Assembly (NCBI RefSeq): GCF_004005565.1 | Contig: NZ_SADD01000008.1 | Location: 148,899 to 212,898, forward strand | Source: Lujinxingia sediminis | GTDB lineage: Bacteria; Myxococcota_A; Bradymonadia; Bradymonadales; Bradymonadaceae | Length of the DNA stretch: 64,000 nt | Direction: 5' to 3' | Shown: in pieces, positions 18,246 to 27,833 of the stretch | How positions within the stretch are numbered: the stretch's first letter is position 1 | How the letters are laid out: every line of letters starts with the position of its first letter | The notes under the pieces: generated by a model | The model's input: only the letters and a program-made list of their open reading frames with translations | Database searches by the model: none | What the model was told of the DNA's origin: nothing | Made by a program: the position numbers and the translations under genes

Positions 18246-18881
18246 TCAATGACGGGCCAGCGCGCGGTCGATACGCTCGCGCATCGGGGCGGAGACGCGG
18301 GGACGCTCGCTCTCGAGAAAGGAGCGAGCCTGCTCGACGCGGGCACCTTTTTGAAGGTCGATCAGCGCCATCTGGGTGCGGGCGGCGCGGTGGTAGGGGG
18401 AGTTTCCGCGCAGGGAGAGGTAGATCTGCATGGCGTCGTCAAACTTGCCCAGCTCAAACTTGACGTTGGCCAGGTTGAAATAGAGCTGCTGGGGGCCGGG
18501 GGAGCCCATGGCGTCGAGGGCCTGCTCCAGGGCGTGTTCGGCTTCGCGGTACTTTCCGAGCGCGCTGTAGATCAGCCCGAGCTTGCTGAGCATATCGGCC
18601 TGGGGGCCGAAGCGGCGCAGGTACCATTCTTTTCGGTAGGCCTGCAGAAGTTCACGATGCTTGCCGCGTTGGAAGTGTTGGGTGAAGGTGCGGTCGAAGT
18701 CTTCCCAGCGTCGTCGCGCATACCAGGGCATCAGGATGTAGACGATGGGAACCCAAAGCGAGAAGAGCCCCAGCACCCAGAGCGGGGCCCCCAGGCCGTA
18801 GTGGAGCACGGCCAGGATGAAGAGGGAGAGCGGGATCGCGCCGCGCTTCAGATCGATGTTAAGACGACCACCCGAGGTCAT
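18246..18881 (-). CDS. membrane-anchored TPR protein
   Basis: A 211-residue protein with two N-terminal membrane helices (about 16-34 and 36-55), then soluble TPR-like repeats (DMLSKLGLIYSALGKYREAEHALEQAL; LYFNLANVKFELGKFDDAMQIY, shown in part). TPRs mediate protein contacts; the partner is unknown. The ATG at 18881 has AGGAG 5 nt upstream and is preferred over the GTG at 18887. It is the likely first gene of the minus-strand set that ends with the htrA-like gene. Confidence 0.75.
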   Translation of the reverse strand: MTSGGRLNIDLKRGAIPLSLFILAVLHYGLGAPLWVLGLFSLWVPIVYILMPWYARRRWEDFDRTFTQHFQRGKHRELLQAYRKEWYLRRFGPQADMLSKLGLIYSALGKYREAEHALEQALDAMGSPGPQQLYFNLANVKFELGKFDDAMQIYLSLRGNSPYHRAARTQMALIDLQKGARVEQARSFLESERPRVSAPMRERIDRALARH

Positions 18882-19033
18882 ACACACTCCTGAGGAAGAC
18901 CTGCATGGTGAGGCAGGTCAGACCCGGGAGAGAAACCCGGGTCGGGAAACGCAAAAGCGCGCCTGTGAGAATGGCAACGGCGAAGTCGCCGGTGTCCGGG
19001 CAGGCGCCACAGAACATGTCAGGCTAAACGCCG

Positions 19034-20413
19034 ATGGTCCAGGACTCAAGCATAACGCCGAAGGGGCTGCGCTTCATTTCGTTGATGGGGGCGGGGGCGC
19101 GCGAGCCGAACCTGCATCTGGTGGGGCGTGGGGAGGGCCGCGGACTTCTGTTGGATTGCGGGCGAGTCGGGGGAGCCGCTGGCGAGGCTGCAAGGCTGCT
19201 GGAGAGTGCGGGGGAGGAGCCCGGGGCGGTGTGGGTGAGCCATGTGCATGCTGATCATATGGGGGCGTTGTCCGAGGTGGTGGCGCGCTGGCCGCGGGTG
19301 GATGTGTGGATGACGCGGCAGTCGCGTGAGCTTTTGCCCTTTGCGCTGATGAGTCAGGGGATGGCGCGGGAGCGGGCCGAGGCGATCGCGCTCAAGGTAA
19401 AGATTGCGCCCTGGCGGGTGGCAGTGGACGTGATGCCCGGGGTGAGGCTGACGGCGCTGGGGGCCGGGCATATGCCGGGGGCGGCGATGGCGCTGGTGGC
19501 GTTTGAGGGGCGCGGGGAGGATGGGGTGTCGGGTGAGGAGGACGTGGCGCGGGTGCTCTATACGGGGGACTTTTGCGCCCATGACCAGATGTGGGTGGGA
19601 GGCGCGGAGCTTCCGCGGATGGGCGCGGGGGCGCTCGACCTGCTGGTGATGGAGGCGACGCTGGCCACCGAGGCGAAGCTCGACAGGGTGGAGTATGAGG
19701 AGGAGGTGTTGCGCATCAAGGCGTTGATCTCGGAGCGCGGCGGTGCGGTACTGGCGGGGGCCTCGGCGCTGGGGGAGGGCGGGGAGCTCGCGTTGATGCT
19801 GGCGGAGGTCTGCCGGGGGCGGACGCCGGGGTTGATGGTCGACGCGTATATGCGGCCGGTGCTCGAGGCGATGCGTCGCGCCGGGGAGGGCGATGGGCCG
19901 CTGGCAGCAGGAGCGAGCGAGCGTGCGGCGCTTCTCGATGGGCTTCGCTACGGCTCGCGGCGCGAACTTCGCGCCCATCTGGAAGCCGGAGGCGTGGCGC
20001 TTGCTGTGGGCGATCAATTTCAGAAGAACACCACCGCCGGCGCCCTGCTGGCACGTTTGCGTGACGACCCCACCGCCACGCTGCTGGTGACCAACCGCGC
20101 CCATCCCTCAAGCCCGGCTGGCAAACTTCTGGCGCGTGCTCGCCAGAAGAGCGCTGAATCGTCGGCCTCTTCCGGTGCGTCGACGAAGGGCGGCACCTTA
20201 GAAAAGGGCGGCGCCCGGGTGGTGCACGCCTTGCTTCCCACCCACGCGCTTCGCTGGCAACTGCTCGCGGTCGCCGGCCAGCTCAACCCGGCGCAGATCG
20301 CGCTTGTTCATGCCCGCGACGGTGCGCGTTTTTCGCTCAAGCGCGCTCTTCAAAAAGCCGGCTTTGAGGGGGAGATTCACGTGGCGAAGTCCGGCGAGTG
20401 CCTGCCGCTCTGA
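19034..20413 (+). CDS. metallo-beta-lactamase/beta-CASP-like protein
   Basis: A 459-residue metallo-beta-lactamase-fold protein. The metal motif HxHxDH is VSHVHADHMG near 69-78, a second ligand region is GAGHMPGAA, and TGDFCAHD near 172 supplies the bridging Asp. The C-terminal half resembles the beta-CASP insertion of RNA-processing nucleases (CPSF73-like): VLAGASALGEGGE, NRAHPSSPAG and a late His. RNase activity is inference. The start is uncertain because no good ribosome binding site precedes 19034; an in-frame ATG at 19085 is an alternative. Its stop lies 2 bp before the operator-like repeats upstream of putA. Confidence 0.7.
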   Translation: MVQDSSITPKGLRFISLMGAGAREPNLHLVGRGEGRGLLLDCGRVGGAAGEAARLLESAGEEPGAVWVSHVHADHMGALSEVVARWPRVDVWMTRQSRELLPFALMSQGMARERAEAIALKVKIAPWRVAVDVMPGVRLTALGAGHMPGAAMALVAFEGRGEDGVSGEEDVARVLYTGDFCAHDQMWVGGAELPRMGAGALDLLVMEATLATEAKLDRVEYEEEVLRIKALISERGGAVLAGASALGEGGELALMLAEVCRGRTPGLMVDAYMRPVLEAMRRAGEGDGPLAAGASERAALLDGLRYGSRRELRAHLEAGGVALAVGDQFQKNTTAGALLARLRDDPTATLLVTNRAHPSSPAGKLLARARQKSAESSASSGASTKGGTLEKGGARVVHALLPTHALRWQLLAVAGQLNPAQIALVHARDGARFSLKRALQKAGFEGEIHVAKSGECLPL

Positions 20414-20414
20414 A

Positions 20415-20464
20415 TGATGCAATGCGTCAATAATAACGCGGGGTTGGGGTGATGCGCTGCGTCA
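20415..20464 (+). promoter_or_regulatory. pair of 15-bp operator-like sites upstream of putA
   Basis: TGATGCAATGCGTCA (20415-20429) and TGATGCGCTGCGTCA (20450-20464) differ in two positions, are spaced 35 bp start to start and are each an imperfect palindrome (TGA-GC...GC-TCA). They lie 193-242 bp before the putA start. Confidence 0.5.
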
Positions 20465-20656
20465 TGTTTTGTCACGCGAATGGGGTTGCCAAACCCCTGT
20501 GGGCGGACCATGTTTAGGCCGCGCCGGAGCGCCCCGCAATTCCCTCCCTATCCCCAGCCTTATCATTCCCGTCCGGCGCGTCCGATGCGTCCGGTGTGGC
20601 GCGTTCTGAGCGCCCCCGACGCGTATGTTCCCCTGACAACCTGCCCGGAGTTTGTG

Positions 20657-23632
20657 ATGGCTCGAGTACGCGAGAAGGATGTTCTTGAACTGGGTCGCGA
20701 GGTCTTTAAGCGCATGAAGGGTCAGTCGCCTTCGGTGTTCCGCAAGGATTACTGGAGCGGCAAGATGATGGACTGGTCGATGAAGGATGAGGCCTTCAAG
20801 GTGGAGATGTTCCGCTTTGTCGACGTCTTTCCCACGCTCACCGACCACGTGCAGGTGGCCGAGCACCTTCAAGAGTATTTCTGTCGGCCGGAGCAGGATT
20901 TTCCGGCGAGTTTTCAGTGGGGGCTCTCGAAGGTCAAACCGGACAGTCGCATCGCGAAGATGGCCGCCGGGCAGATCGAAAAGCAGATCGTGGGCATGGC
21001 CGAGCGCTTTATCGCCGGACAGAATGCCACCGAGGCCATCCCCACCCTGGAGGCGATGTGGAAGGAGGGCCTGTGCTTTACGCTCGACCTTCTGGGGGAG
21101 TCGACGGTCAGTGAGGCCGAGGCCAACGATTATTTTGAGCGCTACGTGGAGATTATTGAGACGCTCAGTCAGCAGGCGCAGTCCTGGCCGGCCAATCCCA
21201 CCCTGGAGCAGGCGAAGTTCGGGCGCGTGCCCCGGGTGAACGTCTCGGTAAAAATCTCATCGCTCTACAGCCAGCTCGATCCCATCGATCCGCTCGGCAG
21301 TGTGGATGCGGTCAAAGAGCGGTTGCGCCCGCTTTTCAGGCTGGCGGCGGAGCGCGGGGTCTTTATCAACCTGGATCTGGAGCAGTACCGCTACAAAGAT
21401 CTGACCTACGCGGTGTTTAAGAGCCTTTTGGAAGAGCCGGAGTTTGTGGGTTTTGAGTACGCGGGAATCGTGGCCCAGGCGTATCTCCGCGATTGTGAGG
21501 ACGACTTAAAGGCGCTGGCCAAGTGGGCCAAGCGCCGGGGCACCCCGGTGACGGTGCGTCTGGTGAAGGGGGCCTACTGGGACTACGAGACGATCCACGC
21601 CGAGCAGGAGGGCTGGCCCTGCCCGGTCTTCAAGAAGAAGTGGGAGACGGACCAGTCTTACGAGCGCTGCATCGAAGTGCTGCTGGACAACCACAAGGTG
21701 CTGCGCGCGGCGATCGCCTCGCATAACGTGCGCTCGATCGCCTATGCCATGGCCTACGCCGATGCGAGCCGTCTCGATAAGAGCCAGATCGAGTTTCAGA
21801 TGCTCTACGGGATGGCCGAGCCGATGAAGGCCGCGGTGACCTCCATGGGCTACCGGCTGCGCGATTATGTGCCCATCGGCATGATGATCCCGGGGATGGC
21901 GTACCTTGTGCGGCGGCTTTTGGAGAATACCTCCAATGAGAGCTGGTTGCGGATGAGCTTTGTGGAGGGGGAGAGCATGGAGCGGCTGCTGGCAGCGCCG
22001 GCGTCGCCCGATGGCAAGCCCGCGCCGGGGCCCCAGCCCGAGATTGAGAGCCTGAACATCAAGGGGTTTCGAAACGAGCCTCTGCGCGACTTTGCCACCG
22101 CCCGCGATCGTGAGCGCATGGCGCAGGCCGTCGAGAAGGTGCGCGGGCAGTTTGGACGACGTTTTGATGTGATCGTGGCCAACCGGGTGCTGCCCACCAC
22201 CGAGACCTTAAAGAGCCTCAACCCGGCTAACCCTCAGGAGGTCGTCGGGGAGGTGGGGAGCGCGAGTCTGAGCGATGCGGATGCGGCGCTGGTCGCGGCT
22301 AGCCAGGCGCAGAAAAGCTGGTCGAAGACGCCGGTGGAGGAGCGCACGCGCTGCGTGCTGGAGGTGGCGAGGCGGATGCGCGAGCGTCGTGATGAGCTTG
22401 CGGCCTGGATGGTCTGGGAGGTCGGAAAGACCTGGCGGGAGGCCGACGCCGATGTGTGTGAGGCCATCGATTTTTGCGACTATTACGCCCGCGAGATGAT
22501 GGCGCTCGATACGCCCGAGCGCCTGGGCAAACTCCCTGGCGAGCTCAACGAACTGCAGTACATCCCGCGCGGGGTCACCGCGGTGATCTCGCCCTGGAAC
22601 TTCCCGCTGGCGATCCTCACCGGGATGACGATGGCCGCAGCTGTCACCGGAAACGCCGTGATCATGAAGCCCGCCGAGCAGAGCTCGGTGATCGCCGCCC
22701 AGCTTATGGGCATCTGCCAGGAGTCGGGCTTCCCGGAGGGGGTGATTGGCTTTTTGCCGGGCCACGGGGAGGTCGTGGGCCAGGCGCTGGTGGAAGATGC
22801 GCGGGTGCATACCGTGGCGTTCACCGGCAGCATGGAGGTGGGCCTGAAGATCGTGGAGCAGGCCGCGAAGATGGCTCCCGGTCAGGCGCACGTCAAACAT
22901 GTGGTCTGTGAGATGGGCGGCAAAAACGCCGTGATCGTCGATGCCGACGCCGACCTCGATGAGGCGGTCAGCGCGGTGGTGCAGTCGGCCTTCGGGTTCC
23001 AGGGCCAGAAATGCTCGGCGTGCAGCCGGGTGATCGTGCATCAGTCCTGCTACGACGCCTTTAAGGAGCGTCTGGTTGAGGCGGTCAAGAGCGTGATGCT
23101 GGGGCCGCCCTCGCATCCGGGCACCAAAATCGGGCCGGTGGTTGACGCCGAGGCCAAAGCGAAGATCGAAAGCTACATTGAGCTCGGTCGTCAGGAGGGG
23201 CACCTGCTCGTGCAGCGCGAGGTGCCCGGGGGCGGCGGTTATTATGTGGGCCCCACCGTGATTGAGGGGATTGCTCCCGAGCATCGCCTGGCCCGGGAGG
23301 AGATCTTCGGGCCGGTGCTCGCCATGATGCGCGCCGAGAGCTTTGATGAGGCGCTGGAGATGGCCAACAGCACCCGTTTTGCGCTGACCGGTGGGATCTT
23401 CAGCCGCAGCCCCTCGCATATCGCGCAGGCGCGTCGCGAGTTTGAGGTGGGCAACCTCTACATCAACCGCGGCATCACCGGCGCGCTGGTGTACCGCAAC
23501 CCCTTCGGCGGCTTTAAGCTCTCAGGGGCCGGCACCAAGGCCGGCGGTCCGGACTATCTGCTGCACTTTATGACGCCACGGGTGGTGGTGGAGAACACGA
23601 TGCGCCGCGGGTTTGCGCCCGAGATCGACTGA
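20657..23632 (+). CDS. putA: bifunctional proline dehydrogenase / P5C dehydrogenase
   Basis: Oxidises proline to glutamate through pyrroline-5-carboxylate. The 991 residues comprise a TIM-barrel FAD proline dehydrogenase (about 60-450; [22 protein letters not shown]) and an aldehyde dehydrogenase (about 500-980; [23 protein letters not shown] with the general-base Glu, GQKCSACSR with the catalytic Cys). The N-terminal ribbon-helix-helix repressor domain of enterobacterial PutA is absent, so it is not autoregulatory in that way. The ATG at 20657 has GGAG 6 nt upstream; the open frame continues to 20480 without a suitable start. Confidence 0.93.
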   Translation: MARVREKDVLELGREVFKRMKGQSPSVFRKDYWSGKMMDWSMKDEAFKVEMFRFVDVFPTLTDHVQVAEHLQEYFCRPEQDFPASFQWGLSKVKPDSRIAKMAAGQIEKQIVGMAERFIAGQNATEAIPTLEAMWKEGLCFTLDLLGESTVSEAEANDYFERYVEIIETLSQQAQSWPANPTLEQAKFGRVPRVNVSVKISSLYSQLDPIDPLGSVDAVKERLRPLFRLAAERGVFINLDLEQYRYKDLTYAVFKSLLEEPEFVGFEYAGIVAQAYLRDCEDDLKALAKWAKRRGTPVTVRLVKGAYWDYETIHAEQEGWPCPVFKKKWETDQSYERCIEVLLDNHKVLRAAIASHNVRSIAYAMAYADASRLDKSQIEFQMLYGMAEPMKAAVTSMGYRLRDYVPIGMMIPGMAYLVRRLLENTSNESWLRMSFVEGESMERLLAAPASPDGKPAPGPQPEIESLNIKGFRNEPLRDFATARDRERMAQAVEKVRGQFGRRFDVIVANRVLPTTETLKSLNPANPQEVVGEVGSASLSDADAALVAASQAQKSWSKTPVEERTRCVLEVARRMRERRDELAAWMVWEVGKTWREADADVCEAIDFCDYYAREMMALDTPERLGKLPGELNELQYIPRGVTAVISPWNFPLAILTGMTMAAAVTGNAVIMKPAEQSSVIAAQLMGICQESGFPEGVIGFLPGHGEVVGQALVEDARVHTVAFTGSMEVGLKIVEQAAKMAPGQAHVKHVVCEMGGKNAVIVDADADLDEAVSAVVQSAFGFQGQKCSACSRVIVHQSCYDAFKERLVEAVKSVMLGPPSHPGTKIGPVVDAEAKAKIESYIELGRQEGHLLVQREVPGGGGYYVGPTVIEGIAPEHRLAREEIFGPVLAMMRAESFDEALEMANSTRFALTGGIFSRSPSHIAQARREFEVGNLYINRGITGALVYRNPFGGFKLSGAGTKAGGPDYLLHFMTPRVVVENTMRRGFAPEID

Positions 23633-23659
23633 GCCTCGCGCCTTAAAAGGTTGAGGTGT

Positions 23660-23708
23660 GGGGCGGTCGTCGCTGACTTCGGGTCAGGGGCGGCCGCCCT
23701 ATTTTTTT
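23660..23708 (+). terminator. intrinsic terminator of putA
   Basis: Long GC stem starting GGGCGGTCG, with a TTCG loop and the complement ending GGCCGCCC, followed by T7. Confidence 0.75.
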
Positions 23709-23783
23709 GCGCCCCGGTGTGCCGGTGGTAGATCGGGGGCGGAGCCGTTTTGTTCACCCACCTTAAACCACGGAGGGTCCACG

Positions 23784-24413
23784 TTGGGTGCCTTATCTGG
23801 AACGCTGTCTTACAAACTCTTCTATGTGCAGGGCGAGGTGCCGGAGAACTGGCAAGAACTCTACCTGCAGCAGATCCGCAAAAACGCCTTTAAGCCGCTT
23901 AAGCCCGAAGACGAAGAAGAAGTCTCCGAGGGTTGGGTGCCGGTGGAGCGTCCGCTGCAGATCAGCTTTGATCTGCATACCTTGCTCTTCGACCACTTCA
24001 TCAATCTGGGATTTCGGCAGGATAAGTACGCCATCCCCAGTGCGCTGCTCAAAGCGCATGTGGAGGAGGCAGAGCGCGAGTACATGATCCAGAACGACAA
24101 GCAGCGCCTGAGCAAGTTTGAGCGCGAAGACATCAAGATCATGGTCAAGCGCAAGCTCAAAGAGAAGCAGCTCCCGCGCATGAAAGTCATTGATATGAGC
24201 TGGGATTTGCAGAAGGGGCGAGTACGTTTCTGGAGCCAGTCGGGCAACGTCTGTGAGCTCTTTCAGGGATATTTTGAGGACACCTTCGGGCTTAAACTGC
24301 TGCCCGGGAACCCCTACATCAACGCGGTGCAGCTGGAGCCGGGGCCCGAGAAGATCGAGGAGCTGGCGGTGGTCGAGCCGACCAACTTCATCGAGGGGCT
24401 GCCTCAGCGCTGA
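23784..24413 (+). CDS. RdgC-like protein, N-terminal half
   Basis: A 209-residue protein that resembles the first half of RdgC, a ring-forming DNA-binding protein that limits RecA. Visible similarities are an N-terminal strand (YKLFYVQG), EGWVP near 50, a helical KR-rich segment (SKFEREDIKIMVKRKLKEK) and a second strand set with VIDMSWDLQKGRVRFWS. The start is TTG at 23784, set by CGGAGGG 7 nt upstream. The next gene encodes what looks like the second half, 78 bp downstream. The assignment is by pattern memory and needs a profile search. Confidence 0.6.
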   Translation: MGALSGTLSYKLFYVQGEVPENWQELYLQQIRKNAFKPLKPEDEEEVSEGWVPVERPLQISFDLHTLLFDHFINLGFRQDKYAIPSALLKAHVEEAEREYMIQNDKQRLSKFEREDIKIMVKRKLKEKQLPRMKVIDMSWDLQKGRVRFWSQSGNVCELFQGYFEDTFGLKLLPGNPYINAVQLEPGPEKIEELAVVEPTNFIEGLPQR

Positions 24414-24491
24414 GCGCGGGTGGCGGGTTGTGTATTCTTAAAAGTGGTGTAAATTCAACACCTTGGCGGGTGTTGGTGAGGAGCTTTGACG

Positions 24492-25073
24492 ATGGATCTG
24501 ATCGACTTGATTGAAACGCGGCGCTTTCTGGGCAGCGAGTTCATGATGTGGTTGTGGTTTAAGTCCGAGTGTTATGACGGGCTGATGGAGGTCGAGGAGC
24601 ACGGTGAGCTGGAGGTGCTCTTTGACGACGCGCTGGTGCTGGAGGCCTACCTGGCCGAGACCGAGCGCAACACCTTTAAAGGCGGCGCGCCGGCTTATTC
24701 GCCGGAGGCGAAGGTGGCCCTGCAGCAGGGCAAGCGGGTCAGCCGGGCGAAGATCCGGGTGATCAAAGATGGCCGCGAATGGCTGCTCACGCTCAAGGCC
24801 GAAGGGCTGGACTTCTCGTCGGTGAAGATCCCGGCGGTGCTCAGCCGCGAGGAAGACGAGAAGTTCTACGAGCGGATGTACCTTGTGGAAGAGCTCGAAG
24901 ACATCATCAACGCGCTCTACCGCACCTTCATCTTCACGCGTCTTTCACCGCAGTGGCATGAGGTGATGGTGCCGGCGATGAAGACCTGGATTATGGCCGA
25001 GGACGGGGTGGTGCCGGATGTGTATCCGGAGGCGGCTGAGCAGCAGGGCCCGGCGATGGCCAAGAGCGCGTGA
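24492..25073 (+). CDS. RdgC-like protein, C-terminal half
   Basis: A 193-residue protein starting MDLIDLIETRRFLGSEFM, followed by a WLWFKSE segment and a C-terminal helical region (KFYERMYLVEELEDIINALY...FIFTRLSPQW). This WLW...ERxYLxEeLE layout resembles the C-terminal part of longer RdgC-like proteins. GAGGAG lies 8 nt before the ATG; a TTG at 24486 is less likely. It is probably co-transcribed with the preceding gene and uppP, 52 bp downstream. Confidence 0.55.
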   Translation: MDLIDLIETRRFLGSEFMMWLWFKSECYDGLMEVEEHGELEVLFDDALVLEAYLAETERNTFKGGAPAYSPEAKVALQQGKRVSRAKIRVIKDGREWLLTLKAEGLDFSSVKIPAVLSREEDEKFYERMYLVEELEDIINALYRTFIFTRLSPQWHEVMVPAMKTWIMAEDGVVPDVYPEAAEQQGPAMAKSA

Positions 25074-25125
25074 GCCGGCGATGGGCCTCCGGGCCTCGCC
25101 AGCAACTTGAGATTCAAGGAGCGAG

Positions 25126-26010
25126 ATGAGCTTCATCGAAGCGATCTTGTTGGCGATTTTGCAGGGGGCCACCGAGTTTGTGCCCGTGAGCTCCTCGGGG
25201 CATCTCTTGCTCGGGGAGACCTTTCTGGGGGTGGAGGAGCCGCAGCTGCTCTTCTCGGTGACTCTGCACCTGGGCACCTTGCTGGCGGTGATGCTCTTTT
25301 ACCGCCGGCAGATCATGACCTCGATCACCGACGTGTTGGCGGCGGCGGCCGACGGGTTGCATGAGCGCTCTCTGGGGGCCTTTCGTCAGCATGTGGGCGC
25401 GCGCCTGGCGGTGCTGCTGGTGCTGGCGACGATTCCCACCGCGGTGCTGGGCGTTGGTATCGATAAGGTGCTGGAGCCGGCCGAGGGGGCCGAGGTGATC
25501 CCGGCCCAGTACATGCCGCATACGATCTGCATCTCGCTTATCATCACCGGGTTCATCCTCTTCTCGATGCGTTTTTATAAGGATGAGACGCGTAAAGAAC
25601 GAGGCGGGGCCTGGACCCTGTGGAACATCACGCCGATGGTGGCGATCCTCATCGGGCTCTCGCAGGGGCTGGCGGCGCTGCCGGGGTTCTCGCGCAGCGG
25701 GCTGACGATTGCGGCCGCACTGTGGTTGGGAGCGCAGCGGGAGGAGTCGGCGCACTTTTCGTTCTTGCTCTCCATTCCGGCGGTGTTGGGGGCGCTGATC
25801 CTGAAGTTCGATCCGGCGCTCTTTGCCGGGGTGGATGGCGGTCGCACCGCGCTTGTGTACGGGGTGAGCGCAGCGGTGGCCGGTGTGGTGGGTTACCTGA
25901 CGATCATCTGGCTGGTGGATCTTTTGAAGAAGGCGCAGTTCCACCATTTCGCCTGGTATTGCTGGATCGTGGGCGCCGGGGGCCTGCTGGCCCTGGGGAT
26001 GATGAGCTAA
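25126..26010 (+). CDS. uppP: undecaprenyl-diphosphatase UppP
   Basis: Dephosphorylates undecaprenyl diphosphate to recycle the lipid carrier of peptidoglycan synthesis. The 294 residues form a polytopic membrane protein with the two BacA/UppP signature motifs: GATEFVPVSSSGHLLL (14-29) and PGFSRSGLT near 186. A GAG-rich site (AAGGAGCG) precedes the ATG. Activity of this family is a known cause of low-level bacitracin tolerance. Confidence 0.95.
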   Translation: MSFIEAILLAILQGATEFVPVSSSGHLLLGETFLGVEEPQLLFSVTLHLGTLLAVMLFYRRQIMTSITDVLAAAADGLHERSLGAFRQHVGARLAVLLVLATIPTAVLGVGIDKVLEPAEGAEVIPAQYMPHTICISLIITGFILFSMRFYKDETRKERGGAWTLWNITPMVAILIGLSQGLAALPGFSRSGLTIAAALWLGAQREESAHFSFLLSIPAVLGALILKFDPALFAGVDGGRTALVYGVSAAVAGVVGYLTIIWLVDLLKKAQFHHFAWYCWIVGAGGLLALGMMS

Positions 26011-26039
26011 GTGGCTGGTGCGCTGGCGCTCCATGCGCA

Positions 26040-26077
26040 TAAAAAAAGGCCGCCCTTCACGGGGCGGCCTTTTTTAT
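26040..26077 (+). terminator. intrinsic terminator, bidirectional
   Basis: AAAGGCCGCCC, a TTCAC loop and GGGCGGCCTTTTTT with A and T runs on both sides. It lies between the convergent uppP and lipoprotein genes. Confidence 0.88.
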
Positions 26078-26107
26078 GCCGGGCCTATCGGGGCCCGGCA
26101 TCCGCGC

Positions 26108-27610
26108 TTAGAGCGGGCAGGTGCTGTTCTGGTCGGTGGTGATGTCCACCGCCTGAAAGATGTCGACCGACCCACGGGTGACGACCAGGTCGCCGGTGAG
26201 GCCTTCCACATCATCGTAGATGTTGGGCGACTCCATCGCGGTGTTGGTGGCAGGGAAGGCCGGGGAGTCTTCCAGGTTGGCGCAGGTGGCAAGCTCGTCG
26301 ATGGACGAGGCCCGCAGCAGCGCCCCGCTCAGCTCGCTGTGGAGCTCGGTGTAGAGCGACTCGCCGACCAGAGCCACCGAGCCATCGCTGAGAAGCAGGG
26401 TGTCGTAGAGGGTCAGGTCCTGGTTCTCGCCAAGGCCCAGGCTCTGGGTGTCGAGGAGATCGCCGGTGACCGGATCGAGGCGCAGGATGTGGGCGGTGCC
26501 GGTGTAGTTCCCCTCGTCGATCGAGCCGGCGATGCTGCTGGTGCTCAGCAGCAGGTCGCCGTTGCCGGCCAGCTCCACCGAGAAGGCCTGTTCGCTGTCC
26601 TGGTGAGCGAAGACGCGCTGCCAGGTGATGGCGCCGGCTTCGGTGACGTTCATCGCCCAGGCGTCGGAGCGCTCGGTGTCGTCATTGGCGTGCCAGCCGG
26701 CGAAGGTCAGGTTGCCATCGTCGCCCCGCACGACATCGTGGACCTCGGTGTCGTTCTGGAGGTGGGCCAGTGCCCACTGCGGAACGCCGGCGTCGTCGAA
26801 GTGGACGGCCGCGATCTTCTCGAGGGCAGGGGAAGAGGGGAAGACGATGGTCTGGTTGCCCACCACCGTCAGTGCCTCGTCGCCGAGGAGCGCGACGGGG
26901 GCATCGGCGTTCTCCAGCACCCAGGTGCCTCGCACGAACTCGCCATCGCCATCGATCACCATGTAGCCCAGGTGGTTTTCGTCTTCCCGGGCGAAGGTGC
27001 CGGCGAGCCCGAATGCGAAGGTGCCGTCGCTCAGCTCGGTGAGGCCGTCGGCGACCACGTCATTGAGCTCGGCCATCTCGGTGCTGGTCACGTCGTAGGT
27101 GGCCTGCCAGCTGATGGTGCCTTCGGCATCGAAGCGCACCAGCCAGGGAGCGAAGTTCCCGCTGCGCTGGGTGGTGCCCACTGCGAGAAAGTCGCCCTCG
27201 GAGGTGGTGATCAGGTTGGCGAGGCGGTCGAAGTCCGCCGTGCCCAGGGCCTTTTGCCAGACGGGCGCGCCGTCGGCGCCGATACGCGCCAGGGTGCTGT
27301 CCATGTCTCCGGCACCGACGGAGTCGGAGACGCCCATGACGATGAGGTCGCCGTCGGGGCCTTCCAGGGCTCTGGTGAAGGTGAGGACACCGGTGGTGGC
27401 GTAGGTCTGAAGCTCGGCCCGGGTGTCGGGGATATCGCCGCCGTCGGTGTCATCGCCGCCGTCGGTGTCATCGCCGCCGTCGATGTCGCCGCCGTCAACC
27501 TCGTCTCCGGCGTCGGGGGTTGAGCGTGAGGGATCCGGATCGTCGGAGCAGCCGGTGGCCAGGGAGGCGCCGAGCAGCGCCACAAGGAGCAGGGAGAACG
27601 TTCGTTTCAT
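26108..27610 (-). CDS. secreted lipoprotein, probable beta-propeller
   Basis: A 500-residue lipoprotein with signal peptide MKRTFSLLLVALLGASLATGC and the lipobox ATGC. Residues 22-62 are an Asp/Gly-rich linker (DGGD-T repeats encoded by a 15-bp tandem repeat near 27430-27490), common in surface lipoproteins of this lineage. The rest repeats a pattern of about 50 residues (DGDLIVMG..., EGDFLAVGTTQ..., DGTFAFGLAG..., DGNLTFAGW..., NGDLLLSTSS...), which suggests a beta-propeller. GAGG lies 5 nt before the ATG. No catalytic motif is visible. The likely location is the cell surface. Confidence 0.75.
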   Translation of the reverse strand: MKRTFSLLLVALLGASLATGCSDDPDPSRSTPDAGDEVDGGDIDGGDDTDGGDDTDGGDIPDTRAELQTYATTGVLTFTRALEGPDGDLIVMGVSDSVGAGDMDSTLARIGADGAPVWQKALGTADFDRLANLITTSEGDFLAVGTTQRSGNFAPWLVRFDAEGTISWQATYDVTSTEMAELNDVVADGLTELSDGTFAFGLAGTFAREDENHLGYMVIDGDGEFVRGTWVLENADAPVALLGDEALTVVGNQTIVFPSSPALEKIAAVHFDDAGVPQWALAHLQNDTEVHDVVRGDDGNLTFAGWHANDDTERSDAWAMNVTEAGAITWQRVFAHQDSEQAFSVELAGNGDLLLSTSSIAGSIDEGNYTGTAHILRLDPVTGDLLDTQSLGLGENQDLTLYDTLLLSDGSVALVGESLYTELHSELSGALLRASSIDELATCANLEDSPAFPATNTAMESPNIYDDVEGLTGDLVVTRGSVDIFQAVDITTDQNSTCPL

Positions 27611-27833
27611 GAGAACCTCGTGTATCCAATACCAGTGTGAATTCAATCGTGCGCGTCCCGGAGCGAAGGCTCCGCAAGACGTCGCGGTGCGTGAGCGCTC
27701 GTGTCGGTGCTCGCAGGCATCCAGAGACGCGGTGTGCGGGGGGATATTCAATGGTTGACCCACGCGTCAACCTCGACGTGTAGAAAGGCCGGCGGTAGGG
27801 AGAGAACTCGTCGGATCGTAGACTCGTGTGCGC

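Noticed and set aside
22208..23419. 403-codon frame antisense to putA
   Set aside because: It is a shadow of the aldehyde dehydrogenase domain with no motif or start signal.
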